Part shown: positions 27,199 to 35,881 of the stretch, in pieces
Layout of the letters: the number at the start of each line of letters is the position of its first letter
How positions within the stretch are numbered: position 1 is the stretch's first letter
Origin: Endozoicomonas sp. NE40
Lineage (GTDB): Bacteria > Pseudomonadota > Gammaproteobacteria > Pseudomonadales > Endozoicomonadaceae
Direction of reading: 5' to 3'
Assembly: GCF_040549045.1 (NCBI RefSeq)
Contig: NZ_JBEWTB010000002.1
Location: 651,501 to 715,500 of the forward strand
DNA: 64,000 nt
The notes under the pieces: model-generated
Told to the model about the DNA's origin: nothing
What the model saw: the letters and a program-made list of their open reading frames with translations, nothing else
Database searches by the model: none
Position numbers and translations under genes: made by a program

Positions 27199-27264
27199 TT
27201 GCTGTTTATGCCGCTATGGCATAAATCCTTATCGTATTTTTAGACATTTGGGCATAAACAGCAA
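27199..27264. repeat. nested inverted repeat between two cassette genes
   Basis: TTGCTGTTTATGCC (27199-27212) pairs perfectly with GGCATAAACAGCAA (27251-27264). TATGCCGCTATGGCATA forms a second, alternative hairpin within. It may be an attenuator-like switch, a small MITE or a decayed recombination site; it lacks the GTTRRRY core of an attC. Confidence 0.5.
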
Positions 27265-27277
27265 GAGTCATAAAGAT

Positions 27278-27604
27278 TTAATTGCAGTATGTTGTATTGC
27301 CATTAATTTGACACGTAGTGCCATCTGATTTGTAAATGGTGTTACCATTTCTTTGGCTCCAGGAACCATCAGAATTGTGATAGGTGTTACCATTTTTCTG
27401 CGTCCATGAACCATCAGAGTGGTTATATGTGTTGCCATTTTTTTGAGTCCATGACCCATCGGAATTATGGTATGTATTACCATTTTTCTGGGTCCACGAA
27501 CCATCAGAATGGTAATAGGTATTGCCATTTTTTTGAGTATATTCTTGAGCATACAAGCCCATAGAAACAATAAATGCAGCCAGTAATAGTGAAATCCTTC
27601 TCAT
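27278..27604 (-). CDS. exported protein with five NGNTY-type repeats
   Basis: 108 residues from MRRISLLLAAF (an ATG five codons earlier is possible). Signal peptide ends about GLYAQ. The mature protein is almost entirely five tandem 15-residue repeats of the form TQKNGNTYxxSDGSW, the last one degenerate with two Cys. Each unit probably forms a short beta hairpin, giving a small beta-rich or solenoid secreted protein. No function can be assigned. The near-perfect DNA repeats would allow unit gain or loss. Confidence 0.75.
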   Translation of the reverse strand: MRRISLLLAAFIVSMGLYAQEYTQKNGNTYYHSDGSWTQKNGNTYHNSDGSWTQKNGNTYNHSDGSWTQKNGNTYHNSDGSWSQRNGNTIYKSDGTTCQINGNTTYCN

Positions 27605-27682
27605 AATTCTTCTCCCCATACTTATTATGTGTATTTGAGTATAGGAGCCAATAAAATACGCTGCTTAGAATTCACTCATAGA

Positions 27683-27769
27683 TTTTAACGCCTGGTTCAG
27701 CCGCGCCGCCGACGGCGGCGTCGGGTGGAGGGGCGCAGCCCCGGAACGAACTGGAACCATTTGTTAGGC
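27683..27769 (-). repeat. attC site
   Basis: 87 bp long-stem main type. R'' side reads TTTTAAC (unusual), R' side GTTAGGC. Its R box supplies the stop of GNAT copy 2. Confidence 0.93.
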
Positions 27770-28231
27770 TTCGTGCTCGAGAGTTTTGCGCATGAACTTG
27801 CTATATGGGTCTTCTGTGTAGTTTGCGAAAGGCTCGCAGTATTCAAACCCGAATTTTTCGTATAATCTATGAGCAGCAAGAAAAAAAGGCATTGAACCTG
27901 TTTCAAGACTTAGCCTTTTATAACCTCTTTCTTCTGAAATCTTTATAATGTGTTTAAGAAGAGATGAAGCTACACCTTTCTTTCTAAAACCAGATGCAGT
28001 TCTCATAGATTTTATTTCAGCATGTGTGTTATCCAACTCTTTAATTGCTCCATACCCAGCTAATTTATTTTGATACCAGACTGACCAAAATGTAATTTCC
28101 GGAGATTTCAATGCATCCAAATCTAAGGCATGCTTGCTCTCAGGTGGAGAAATTGATTTCATATCTTCTATATGCTGTTCAAGAAACTCTGCAATCAAAG
28201 GGCTTGAGAGATCATCAACTTCTATTCTCAT
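27764..28231 (-). CDS. GNAT-family N-acetyltransferase, copy 2 of 2
   Basis: 155 residues, with two amino-acid differences from the product of 12668-13135. The whole cassette, including the upstream inverted-repeat element, is shared; the attC differs (long-stem here). It was therefore copied as a unit, with its attC replaced or recombined. Confidence 0.88.
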   Translation of the reverse strand: MRIEVDDLSSPLIAEFLEQHIEDMKSISPPESKHALDLDALKSPEITFWSVWYQNKLAGYGAIKELDNTHAEIKSMRTASGFRKKGVASSLLKHIIKISEERGYKRLSLETGSMPFFLAAHRLYEKFGFEYCEPFANYTEDPYSKFMRKTLEHEA

Positions 28232-28328
28232 AATTAATTACTTTGTCTTTTATTTTTCATTTTCAAATGGTTATTTTTAATAGCTCATCTGAATTCGTAT
28301 AGATATTTTCAGATTCACCTGCAAGCTA

Positions 28329-28479
28329 GGATTTACGCATGAGAATAATCATTCTCATTTAGACGACAAAATCTTAGGATTTTTGCCCTGTATGTGTGCT
28401 GTGTGAAAAGTACATTTCTCAACCAAAACCTGTCCAGGATATGTTGTTAATGAGAATGTTTCTCTTTATGCGTAAGCCC
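28329..28479. mobile_element. MITE-like inverted-repeat element, copy 2
   Basis: Same 151-bp element as at 13233-13383. The left Fur-box-like end is identical; the right end has changes (AATGAGAATGTTTCTC). Confidence 0.52.
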
Positions 28480-28565
28480 TGGTCTGCAAACATCAATTAG
28501 GACAAATCGTGTTTAAACAATCTTAATCATCTTACCGTTTTCTAAAGTCTCGATTTTGTATAGAA

Positions 28566-28646
28566 GCCTAACGCCTGGTTCAGCCGCCGCCGAAGGCGGT
28601 CGGGTGGAGGGCGAAGCCCGGAACGAACTGGAACCATTTGTTAAGC
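28566..28646 (-). repeat. attC site
   Basis: 81 bp main type with shortened arm, GCCTAAC / GTTAAGC. Belongs to the XRE-domain gene cassette. Confidence 0.95.
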
Positions 28647-28697
28647 GCGTTGTTGAGATATACTCCTTAAAATCAATGAGTTAAATAGATGGATTTA

Positions 28698-28728
28698 ATT
28701 AAGTTAATTTTTTTCTTGATTAAGTTAA
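28698..28728 (+). promoter_or_regulatory. operator-like direct repeat upstream of XRE gene
   Basis: ATTAAGTTAA occurs at 28698-28707 and 28719-28728, start-to-start 21 bp, two helical turns. It lies in a very AT-rich leader 40-70 bp before the start, consistent with autoregulation by the XRE-type protein. Confidence 0.45.
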
Positions 28729-28768
28729 ATCATGATCTATCTTATCATTTTCAACTTTGGAGAATGAA

Positions 28769-29629
28769 ATGAAAAATAATATAATTGACCACATTATTAG
28801 AAATACTGGCCTTAATCAAAGAGATCTAGCTAATGAACTAGAAGTATCTTCAGCGCAAATTTCTAAATGGAAATCGGGGGATCCAATTCCATCAGATAGA
28901 AGGGAGCAGTTAAATAAAATCATTGACTTTTCAGGAACTGATTCTGAATGGGCTGTAATTGCAAAAACTAAAGATAATAGCCAAGCTTGGGTTGCTTATA
29001 TGAAGCATAAAGATGAAGCGACTCATGTTATACCTTATGAGTTGCGCGAGTTCATGTGTATGATGGATTATCCTGCGCTTTTAAAGCAGATGTATAGCTT
29101 TGGAGTACCAATACCAAACTCAGCATTAAAAATAAATGAAGCTAAAGATACTTCATTTGACAGCTTTGTTTCTGAGTTTTTTAAAAAATATTTAGTGCTA
29201 GCCGCATGGTATGACCATGTGGTTTTTAGTGATATCAATCTAGTTGATGAGTTATTTATGGAGCCGCACGAAGTAAGGGATTGCTTGGCAGGTGTTGCAT
29301 TAAATAATATATCTAGAGATCTTATTATTGAGTTAGGAACCGATATGGATTTTTTTGATCGCAATATGAAAGATCATATTGATGAGACAATTTTAAAACT
29401 TAATATCATGTGCAATCAAATTGTATTAAAGGGGCTCCCTTTAGTTGCTGATTATTTTGATATAGTCAACAAAACAGTTGATGAAATATCTCAGGAAATC
29501 CCAGTATTAAAAATTGATAAAAAAACTGTAAAGGATTATATGGGATACGGTAATTTAATGATTTTAAAAGAGCTTGAACGACAATCGAAACTGTTGGAGA
29601 AAATTCATCATAAATTAGCAGAAATATAA
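28769..29629 (+). CDS. XRE helix-turn-helix protein with unknown C-terminal domain
   Basis: 286 residues from ATG 28769 (GGAG ribosome site 6 bp upstream; a TTG four codons earlier is also in frame). Residues about 5-50 form an XRE-type helix-turn-helix (GLNQRDLANELEVSSAQISK). The remaining 230 residues are mostly helical, acidic and unrecognised, with a Lys-rich helix at the end (LERQSKLLEKIHHKLAEI). It may be a regulator of cassette or phage genes; no partner gene is in the cassette. Plus strand with its own promoter region. Confidence 0.78.
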   Translation: MKNNIIDHIIRNTGLNQRDLANELEVSSAQISKWKSGDPIPSDRREQLNKIIDFSGTDSEWAVIAKTKDNSQAWVAYMKHKDEATHVIPYELREFMCMMDYPALLKQMYSFGVPIPNSALKINEAKDTSFDSFVSEFFKKYLVLAAWYDHVVFSDINLVDELFMEPHEVRDCLAGVALNNISRDLIIELGTDMDFFDRNMKDHIDETILKLNIMCNQIVLKGLPLVADYFDIVNKTVDEISQEIPVLKIDKKTVKDYMGYGNLMILKELERQSKLLEKIHHKLAEI

Positions 29630-29684
29630 TTTTACATAGCACAACGGCAATGAACCGATCAACAGGGTTGAGGTTCGGTTCAGC

Positions 29685-29767
29685 GCTTAACGCTTGGTTC
29701 AGCCGCCGCCGAAGGCGGTCGGGTGGAGGGGCGAAGCCCCGGAACGAACTGGAACCATTTGTTATGT
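29685..29767 (-). repeat. attC site
   Basis: 83 bp main type with GCTTGG in the spacer, GCTTAAC / GTTATGT. Belongs to family A copy 6. Confidence 0.95.
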
Positions 29768-30221
29768 GCCGTTGCTTTGTTTGAACTCTTTGCTGGGCAG
29801 ACCCTTAAAGTCACTCCGGACTGCTACCCGCTAAACTCGGTGTTGCTGAAAACGCAAAAGCCAAAAACTCTGGGCTGGCGTTGCACGAACACCCAAGCCT
29901 GATTGCCAGCATGGCACTGAACTAACCCTTGCAAGGCGCACCAAACTATAAGCTGCCATTCCAAGCGGTAAACACTGAGAAGCTGCGGCCAGCTTGAATG
30001 AACTGGCAAAATAATCAAGGCTTTGTGCTGGCGTACCCCCCTGCCGCTACCATGCACAGAAACCTCTTGGCAGCAGGAAAGAGAACTGCACTTTATGCTG
30101 GCATTGCACGACACTGATTATTGTTGGGTAGAATCTATTTCGCCAGCTTGGGAAAGACTTCCAGATCCCAACCAACAACAGCAATTAACTACACGACAGA
30201 AATGACCAAGTTTCTAAAGGC
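29768..30221 (-). repeat. Non-coding cassette, family A copy 6
   Basis: 454 bp. Changes include ACACTGAGAAGC and GCGTACCCCCC. Confidence 0.85.
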
Positions 30222-30304
30222 ACATAACGCCTGGTTCAGCCGCCGCCGAAGGCGGTCGGGTGGAGGGGCGCAGCCCCGGAACGAACTGGAACCATTTGTT
30301 AGGT
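30222..30304 (-). repeat. attC site
   Basis: 83 bp main type, ACATAAC / GTTAGGT. Belongs to the racemase cassette. Confidence 0.95.
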
Positions 30305-30313
30305 TGCCTTTTA

Positions 30314-31006
30314 TCAGGATATTGCTAGCTTTACTGCTTGAGCTGCATGTATCTCTGTTGTGTCATAGAGAGCTACTGATGTGTGCTTTTGCTGAATCAG
30401 CAATGCTATTTCAGTACATCCCAAAATTACAGCTTCGGCTCCTTGATCGTAAAGCTGGTTAATTATTTCTAAATATTTTTGCCTGGAGCTGTCTTTTACT
30501 TTGCCAAGACATAACTCTGAGTAAATGATGTCATGGATTATTTTTTGCTGTTCATTGTTTGGAACTATTACATCAATACCAAATTTTTCGATGAGGCGAC
30601 CTTTATAGAAGTCCTGCTCCATAGTGAACTGAGTTCCCAGCAAGCCTACTTTTTTTACATTGTCACGTGTCAATTCTTCTGCTGTTGCATCAGCGATATG
30701 TAGTAGTGGAATTGATATCGACTGCTCTATTTCGGGAGCTACTTTGTGCATAGTATTTGTGCATATTATAAGGAAATCAGCACCACCTGCCTGAATAGAT
30801 AGAGCTGCATTGGATAAAATTGTTGCTGTTTCGCTCCATTTTCCCTGATGTTGTAACTTTTCAATTTCATCAAAATTTACGCTATAAAGACTGATTTTTG
30901 CTGAGTTTAAACCGCCCAGAGAATTTTTTATCCCTTCATTTATTGCTCTGTAATAACTGGTAGTAGATTCCCAGCTCATTCCACCAAGCATTCCTATTGT
31001 TTTCAT
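30314..31006 (-). CDS. aspartate/glutamate racemase family protein
   Basis: 230 residues, normal length for cofactor-independent amino-acid racemases. The N-terminal signature MLGGMSWEST is followed by the first catalytic Cys in ICTNTMH (Cys82) and the second in LGCTEI (Cys197), so the two-base mechanism can operate. It is closest in pattern to aspartate racemases (GMSWESTxxYY). Such enzymes make D-amino acids for cell wall or signalling. Single-gene cassette in array sense. Confidence 0.9.
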   Translation of the reverse strand: MKTIGMLGGMSWESTTSYYRAINEGIKNSLGGLNSAKISLYSVNFDEIEKLQHQGKWSETATILSNAALSIQAGGADFLIICTNTMHKVAPEIEQSISIPLLHIADATAEELTRDNVKKVGLLGTQFTMEQDFYKGRLIEKFGIDVIVPNNEQQKIIHDIIYSELCLGKVKDSSRQKYLEIINQLYDQGAEAVILGCTEIALLIQQKHTSVALYDTTEIHAAQAVKLAIS

Positions 31007-31034
31007 TTTTCATTTCTCGATGTTTGGGTTGGCA

Positions 31035-31109
31035 ACCTAACGCCTGGTTCAGCCGCCGCCGAAGGCGGTCGGGTGAGCGCAGCGAACGAACTGGAACCAT
31101 TTGTTAGGT
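31035..31109 (-). repeat. attC site, short-arm type
   Basis: 75 bp, ACCTAAC / GTTAGGT, with GAGCGCAGCGAACGAACTGG. Belongs to the 216-aa gene cassette. Confidence 0.94.
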
Positions 31110-31132
31110 GCATTATAAACTCCAAAAAAGAT

Positions 31133-31783
31133 TTAAAAACCAAAAAGTGATTTTATATCTGACTCTTGGTATTCATTTAATGCTAAAGGTGCATGATGTA
31201 ACCAAAAACGTGCACAATGCTCTATCAAAAACTCTGACATACTTGCAGACTGCAGACTGTGCTCTACATAAATTTCCTGAGTGCAAGGGGGTGACGGCTT
31301 GTTATATGTGGGTTCTACTGGCTTTTTAGGTATTTGGCCAATACAAAACAATTTCTTCCAGAAAGGAATTTTACTAATTTCATCGTTCCAGTATTGTAGA
31401 TTGTCATTATAGAAAGCCATCTTCTCATTATATATACACGTACTTTTATCAATTTCTTTTTTATAGTTAAGAAGAGCAATTTGATGTTGCTCTTTTCCTA
31501 TTGTAGTGAAGAGATAATTCATTTCATTCTTTAGAATTCTATTTTTGATTCTTTTCTGCTTCAAAGCTCCGATTTTTCTTAGCTCCAAGTATTTCTGGAG
31601 AATTAAACTCTTTATAACTAAATTATTATGTTCTTCATCTGAATTACTTTCCTCACTTCTGTCAAGAATTCTACCAATACTGAGTTCGATTTCTTGTAAT
31701 GACATTACCACAACATATGTAAGAAATTCTCTTACAGATGCTTCGAATTTATGTCTTTTTCTTACTCTATCCTCATAACCCAT
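31133..31783 (-). CDS. hypothetical helical protein, 216 aa
   Basis: Highly charged and mostly helical in residues 1-150, with coiled-coil character (KYLELRKIGALKQKRIKNRI and later stretches), then a Pro-rich segment (IPKKPVEPTYNKPSPP) and a final hydrophobic/aromatic part (HCARFWLHHAPLAL). No signal peptide or clear membrane segment, and no family recognised. Sole gene of its cassette, in array sense. Confidence 0.72.
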   Translation of the reverse strand: MGYEDRVRKRHKFEASVREFLTYVVVMSLQEIELSIGRILDRSEESNSDEEHNNLVIKSLILQKYLELRKIGALKQKRIKNRILKNEMNYLFTTIGKEQHQIALLNYKKEIDKSTCIYNEKMAFYNDNLQYWNDEISKIPFWKKLFCIGQIPKKPVEPTYNKPSPPCTQEIYVEHSLQSASMSEFLIEHCARFWLHHAPLALNEYQESDIKSLFGF

Positions 31784-31872
31784 TGCTTCTACTTCTCAGG
31801 TCAAATATTCGAGAGAAATATAGTACATATTGACCGATTGTTCAGATTTAGCCTGCTTTTTGATGTTGTAGC

Positions 31873-31947
31873 ACCTAACGCTTGGTTCAGCCGCCGCCGA
31901 AGGCGGTCGGGTGAGCGAAGCGAACGAACTGGAACCATTTGTTAGCT
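31873..31947 (-). repeat. attC site, short-arm type
   Basis: 75 bp, ACCTAAC / GTTAGCT, with GCTTGG spacer and GAGCGAAGCGAACG. Belongs to family C copy 2. Confidence 0.94.
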
Positions 31948-32465
31948 GTTCCTTCCAAACTGTGAACTCGCGCATTTTTGCCCAACATTTTTGACTCTGA
32001 CCCCAGCCACATACTCTGAACCCAAATGCCCGACGTTACTCTGGACCTGAGTTTTTTTGCCCCAGAGACTGAATCTGCTGCCTATTCTGGCGTTGCACGA
32101 TGGAAAAAAACTCTGAACCTGCTTGCCGCCCGCAAACTCAGAAGGTGATGCGAATGGAATGAGCCAAAAACTCCTAACCCAATGGGCGGCATTGCACGCT
32201 GAAAAAGACACTAAACCTGATCGCCAGATTGCACAGAACCAAAGAAGTCTTTTACTGATGAACGCTACCGCCTACCCGCAAAGATAAAACCTGCAGTACA
32301 TTCCTTTGTGCAGCTGTGACAGTCATGGATAAAAGATATACGACATTTCCCATGCGCTCATTTTGCAAGTCAGAGAATACTGATTTTAAGTGGTGATTTC
32401 GAGGGATAAATGAAGTGGTAACAACTTCTTATTTTCAGAAATAAAAGGCACCGAAGTTTAGGAAC
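31948..32465 (-). repeat. Non-coding cassette, family C copy 2
   Basis: 518 bp, the same length as copy 1, with scattered substitutions throughout and no frame-specific pattern. Confidence 0.82.
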
Positions 32466-32542
32466 AGCTAACGCCTGCTTCAGCCGCCGAACGAAGTGAG
32501 GTCGGGTGAGCGCAGCGAACGAACTGGAAGCATTTGTTATGT
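32466..32542 (-). repeat. attC site, GCTTCAG subtype
   Basis: 77 bp, AGCTAAC / GTTATGT, tip CGAACGAAGTGAGGTCG. The same sequence recurs at 57098. Belongs to the two-ORF cassette on its right. Confidence 0.93.
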
Positions 32543-32584
32543 TGCATTGCACAAAGCTAAATATAAATAAACGACGGAGCTTGT

Positions 32585-32818
32585 ATGAAATCATTTAAAG
32601 AATATCAAAGCATTAATGAGTCAAGACACCCTAAAGCAAAGGGAAAAGAAATTGATAGGCACGAAACTAAAGTGAAATGGCTAACGCTAGATTTGAGAAA
32701 TAACAACCTATACATAATTGAAAAAATGAAAGGTGTAAGCGATGAACCAGAAGAATACAATTTGAAAAACAATCGAGAAACTATGATGGAATGGCTGGCT
32801 ATGTGTAAAGTAAAATGA
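32585..32818 (+). CDS. hypothetical protein, 77 aa, copy 1 of 2
   Basis: ATG after CGGAGC. N-terminal MKSFKEYQSINESRHPKAKG, followed by strands (KVKWLTLDLRNNNLYIIEKM) and a C-terminal helix. No family recognised; size and composition resemble small phage proteins. First of two plus-strand genes. Confidence 0.68.
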   Translation: MKSFKEYQSINESRHPKAKGKEIDRHETKVKWLTLDLRNNNLYIIEKMKGVSDEPEEYNLKNNRETMMEWLAMCKVK

Positions 32819-32830
32819 GGAACTATTAGA

Positions 32831-32974
32831 ATGGATAATAAAATTATACTCCCTTGTGACGTTAGCCAAGTATCAGACGGCTATCACACTTTTGCTGAAC
32901 TGTACGACCATCGTTGTTTGCTCTGGGTAAACGTGCTTCAGTCGAACAAACCCTTCAGCGGTTGGAGAAACTAG
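32831..32974 (+). CDS. short protein with YHTFAELYDHR motif, copy 1 of 2
   Basis: 47 residues starting 12 bp after the previous stop. The stretch SDGYHTFAELYDHRCLLW matches the N-terminal motif found in many phage proteins of unknown function, which are usually about twice as long. It may therefore be a truncated or minimal version; the same length occurs at 57463. Confidence 0.7.
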   Translation: MDNKIILPCDVSQVSDGYHTFAELYDHRCLLWVNVLQSNKPFSGWRN

Positions 32975-32982
32975 CTGTAGCA

Positions 32983-33065
32983 ACATAACGCCTGGTTCAG
33001 CCGCCGCCGAAGGCGGTCGGGTGGAGGGGCGAAGCCCCGGAACGAACTGGAACCATTTGTTATGT
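32983..33065 (-). repeat. attC site
   Basis: 83 bp main type, ACATAAC / GTTATGT. Belongs to family A copy 7. Confidence 0.95.
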
Positions 33066-33519
33066 GCCGTTGCTTTGTTTGAACTCTTTGCTGAGCAGAC
33101 CCTTAAAGTCACTCCGGACTGCTACCCGCTAAACTTGGTGTTGCTGAAAACGCAGAAGCCAAAAACTCTGGGCTGGCGTTGCACGAACACCCAAGCCTGA
33201 TTGCCAGCATGGCACTGAACTAACCCTTTCAAGGCGCACCAAACTATAAGCTGCCATTCCAAGCGGTAAACACTCCGAAGCTGCGGCCAGCTTGAATGAA
33301 CTGGCAAAATAATCAAAACTTTGTGCTGGCGTGCCCCCCTGCCGCTACCATGCACAAAAACCTCTTGGCAGCAGGAAAGAGAACTGAACTTTATGCTGGC
33401 ATTGCACGACACTGATTATTGTTGGGTAGAATCTATTTCGCCAGCTTGGGAAAGACTTCCAGACCCCAACCAACAACAGCAATTAACTACACGACAGAAA
33501 TGACTAAGTATCTAAAGGC
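33066..33519 (-). repeat. Non-coding cassette, family A copy 7
   Basis: 454 bp. Variants include CTTTGCTGAGCAGACC, shared with copy 17. Confidence 0.85.
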
Positions 33520-33602
33520 ACATAACGCCTGGTTCAGCCGCCGCCGAAGGCGGTCGGGTGGAGGGGCGAAGCCCCGGAACGAACTGGAACCATTTGTTAG
33601 GT
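33520..33602 (-). repeat. attC site
   Basis: 83 bp main type, ACATAAC / GTTAGGT. Belongs to family B copy 7. Confidence 0.95.
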
Positions 33603-34117
33603 GCCCTCGCAACTCTGTTGTTAATTTTGAGCAACGTACTTGAAATAGCTCCTCTCTCCGTTTACTCAGAGCTTTCCACCATGCACTGCTGAGAAAGGCA
33701 GAGAAGTTAAGATTATACTCTGCACCGTTGAAAGCTTGTAGAAACCTGACCGTGGAACCGAACCAAAAAACATCAAAATGGTTTGAGTCTCCCGCTAGCA
33801 CCTGCTGAGAAGGTGACCAAGCCAATACTGGCGCTGTTTATTACTTGATATTGGAAATCAGAGCTGCTCGCCAGAAACTCTAAACCAGCCCCAACCTTGA
33901 GAGAGGCTCTGTACTTGCAAGCTGGCAACCAACCAAAAGGTTGAGAGCCAGAAAAATCTCAACCGTGGAACGGAACCAAACCCAGAAATTTGCTGGAAAT
34001 CTCCGATAAAACTGAATCAAAAACCATCGACGTTTATAGGGCCAACGGAGTTGCACAAAAAAACTCTCAGCAAAGACAAAGATTGAAGATGTGTACCCTT
34101 TGCACTGAACTCTTGGC
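33603..34117 (-). repeat. Non-coding cassette, family B copy 7
   Basis: 515 bp basic form. An extra A in GCACAAAAAAACTC and a lost base in CAAAAACCATCG show that frames are not protected. Confidence 0.85.
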
Positions 34118-34200
34118 ACCTAACGCCTGGTTCAGCCGCCGCCGAAGGCGGTCGGGTGGAGGGGCGCAGCCCCGGAACGAACTGGAACCATTTGTTATGT
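34118..34200 (-). repeat. attC site
   Basis: 83 bp main type, ACCTAAC / GTTATGT. Belongs to family A copy 8. Confidence 0.95.
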
Positions 34201-34654
34201 GCCGTTGCTTTGTTTGAACTCATTGCTGGGCAGACCCTTAAAGTCACTCCGGACTGCTACCCGCTAAACTCGGTGGTGCTGAAAACGCAGAAGCCAAAAA
34301 CTCTGGGCTGGCGTGGCACGAACACCCAAGCCTGATTGCCAGCATGGCACTGAACTAACCCTTGCAAGGCGCACCAAACTATAAGCTGCCATTCCAAGCG
34401 GTAAACACTCCGAAGCTGCGGCCAGCTTGAATGAACTCGCAAAATAATCAAAGCTTTGTGCTGGCGTGCACCCCTGCCGCTACCATGCACAAAAACCTCT
34501 TGGCAGCAGGAAAGAGAACTGAACTTTATGCTGGCATTGCACGACACTGATTATTGCTGGGAAAAAACTGTTTCGCCAGCTTGGGAAAGACTTCCAGACC
34601 CCAACCAACAATAGCAATTAACTACACGACAGAAATGACCAAGTACCTTAAGGC
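34201..34654 (-). repeat. Non-coding cassette, family A copy 8
   Basis: 454 bp. Has GCGTGCACCCCTG in place of the C run. Confidence 0.85.
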
Positions 34655-34741
34655 ACATAACGCCTGGTTCAGCCGCGCCGCCGACGGCGGCGTCGGGTGG
34701 AGGGGCGAAGCCCCGGAACGAACTGGAACCATTTGTTAAGT
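34655..34741 (-). repeat. attC site
   Basis: 87 bp long-stem main type, ACATAAC / GTTAAGT. Belongs to the nuclease-candidate cassette. Confidence 0.95.
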
Positions 34742-34749
34742 TTCTTTAC

Positions 34750-35751
34750 TCACAGCTCATATCGATCTATAGAAGAAGGTCCCGCCTTTCTTTTATTTAC
34801 TTTCATTGGACGCGATACAAAGTAAAACATTGCTCGGGAAAAATTATTCCACTTACGATATGCATGATCCGTATAGCCGTCATTGTATGCTCTCATAAAT
34901 GAGCAGTTACGCATCAGGTTATCTATAAAAAACTTGGGGTCTGTAAAATATGTAATATCAGTTTTACGTATCTGGTATGGCCAATTTTTATACTTTTTGT
35001 TTATTTTTTTATGCACACTTTTGATGCAATCTTCACATGAAAAAATAATTTCTTGGACTTTTTCTATTGGATAATCCCAATCTTTCTCTCCATCTCTAAT
35101 CTTGGGTTCACTTTTTGTGAGTTCGATAATATATCCTGACATTAACTCTATGATATCAATGTCGCATTCAATACATGATATTTTTGGCTTGTGAGGATAT
35201 ACCCCACTATTAATTTCATTAATAAACTGTGACCTATAAGACTTGGGGAAATACCTTTTATATAACAACAATGTCTTTTCATTTTTATGTAGTAGGTCAA
35301 CTATCTTAGCCCTATCAAAAATCTTAATTTCAAGAAAATCTGCTGGGTTATTATCTTTAGCCTGTTTCAACTCCCTTTGTAATGCATCACTTGAAATAGT
35401 TGAATAGAAACCTATAAAACCTTTACAGCCATTATTCCTCATTCTGCCTACAATATCTTTCTCATCACTATTTCCTACCGATTTATTTGATATTTTATTA
35501 TGAGAATAATGTTTGCAACTAACCAAGTAATTAAATTCATTAGATCCAAATTCCCCTTCTCGTATTTCACTTATAATTATATCTTTGCGATCATCATTGC
35601 CACGAGATGGCTCTTTGACAATTTTGAAACCAAGTGCTTCAAATAAATCTCTAGCAAATAATTCAAATGCATCTTGATCACCATTTGGTAAATTTCCTTG
35701 TGGTATTTCTTTGAAATCAACATTTAACAATTCTGCTTCAGAATCTTTCAT
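34750..35751 (-). CDS. Mrr-like restriction-endonuclease-fold protein
   Basis: 333 residues. The N-terminal 160 residues look like an Mrr-type PD-(D/E)XK domain: FELFARDLFEALGFKIV, then RGNDDRKDIII (Asp57 as metal ligand) and NYLVSCKHYS (Lys80, with Ser-Cys before it where Glu/Gln-x-Lys is usual), and GFIGFYSTISSD as the following strand. The second half has CIECDIDIIE and another Cys pair (FSCEDC), possibly zinc-binding, and is unrecognised. Mrr-type nucleases cut modified or foreign DNA, so a defence role is plausible but inferred. Single gene, array sense. Confidence 0.72.
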   Translation of the reverse strand: MKDSEAELLNVDFKEIPQGNLPNGDQDAFELFARDLFEALGFKIVKEPSRGNDDRKDIIISEIREGEFGSNEFNYLVSCKHYSHNKISNKSVGNSDEKDIVGRMRNNGCKGFIGFYSTISSDALQRELKQAKDNNPADFLEIKIFDRAKIVDLLHKNEKTLLLYKRYFPKSYRSQFINEINSGVYPHKPKISCIECDIDIIELMSGYIIELTKSEPKIRDGEKDWDYPIEKVQEIIFSCEDCIKSVHKKINKKYKNWPYQIRKTDITYFTDPKFFIDNLMRNCSFMRAYNDGYTDHAYRKWNNFSRAMFYFVSRPMKVNKRKAGPSSIDRYEL

Positions 35752-35796
35752 ATCATTTGTCTCAAAGCATTGCTAAGGCTTTCATTATAGGCTGAA

Positions 35797-35881
35797 ACTT
35801 AACGCCTGGTTCAGCCGCGCCGCCGACGGCGGCGTCGGGTGGAGGGCGAAGCCCGGAACGAACTGGAACCATTTGTTATGT
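35797..35881 (-). repeat. attC site
   Basis: 85 bp long-stem main type, ACTTAAC / GTTATGT. Belongs to acetyltransferase copy 4. Confidence 0.95.
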
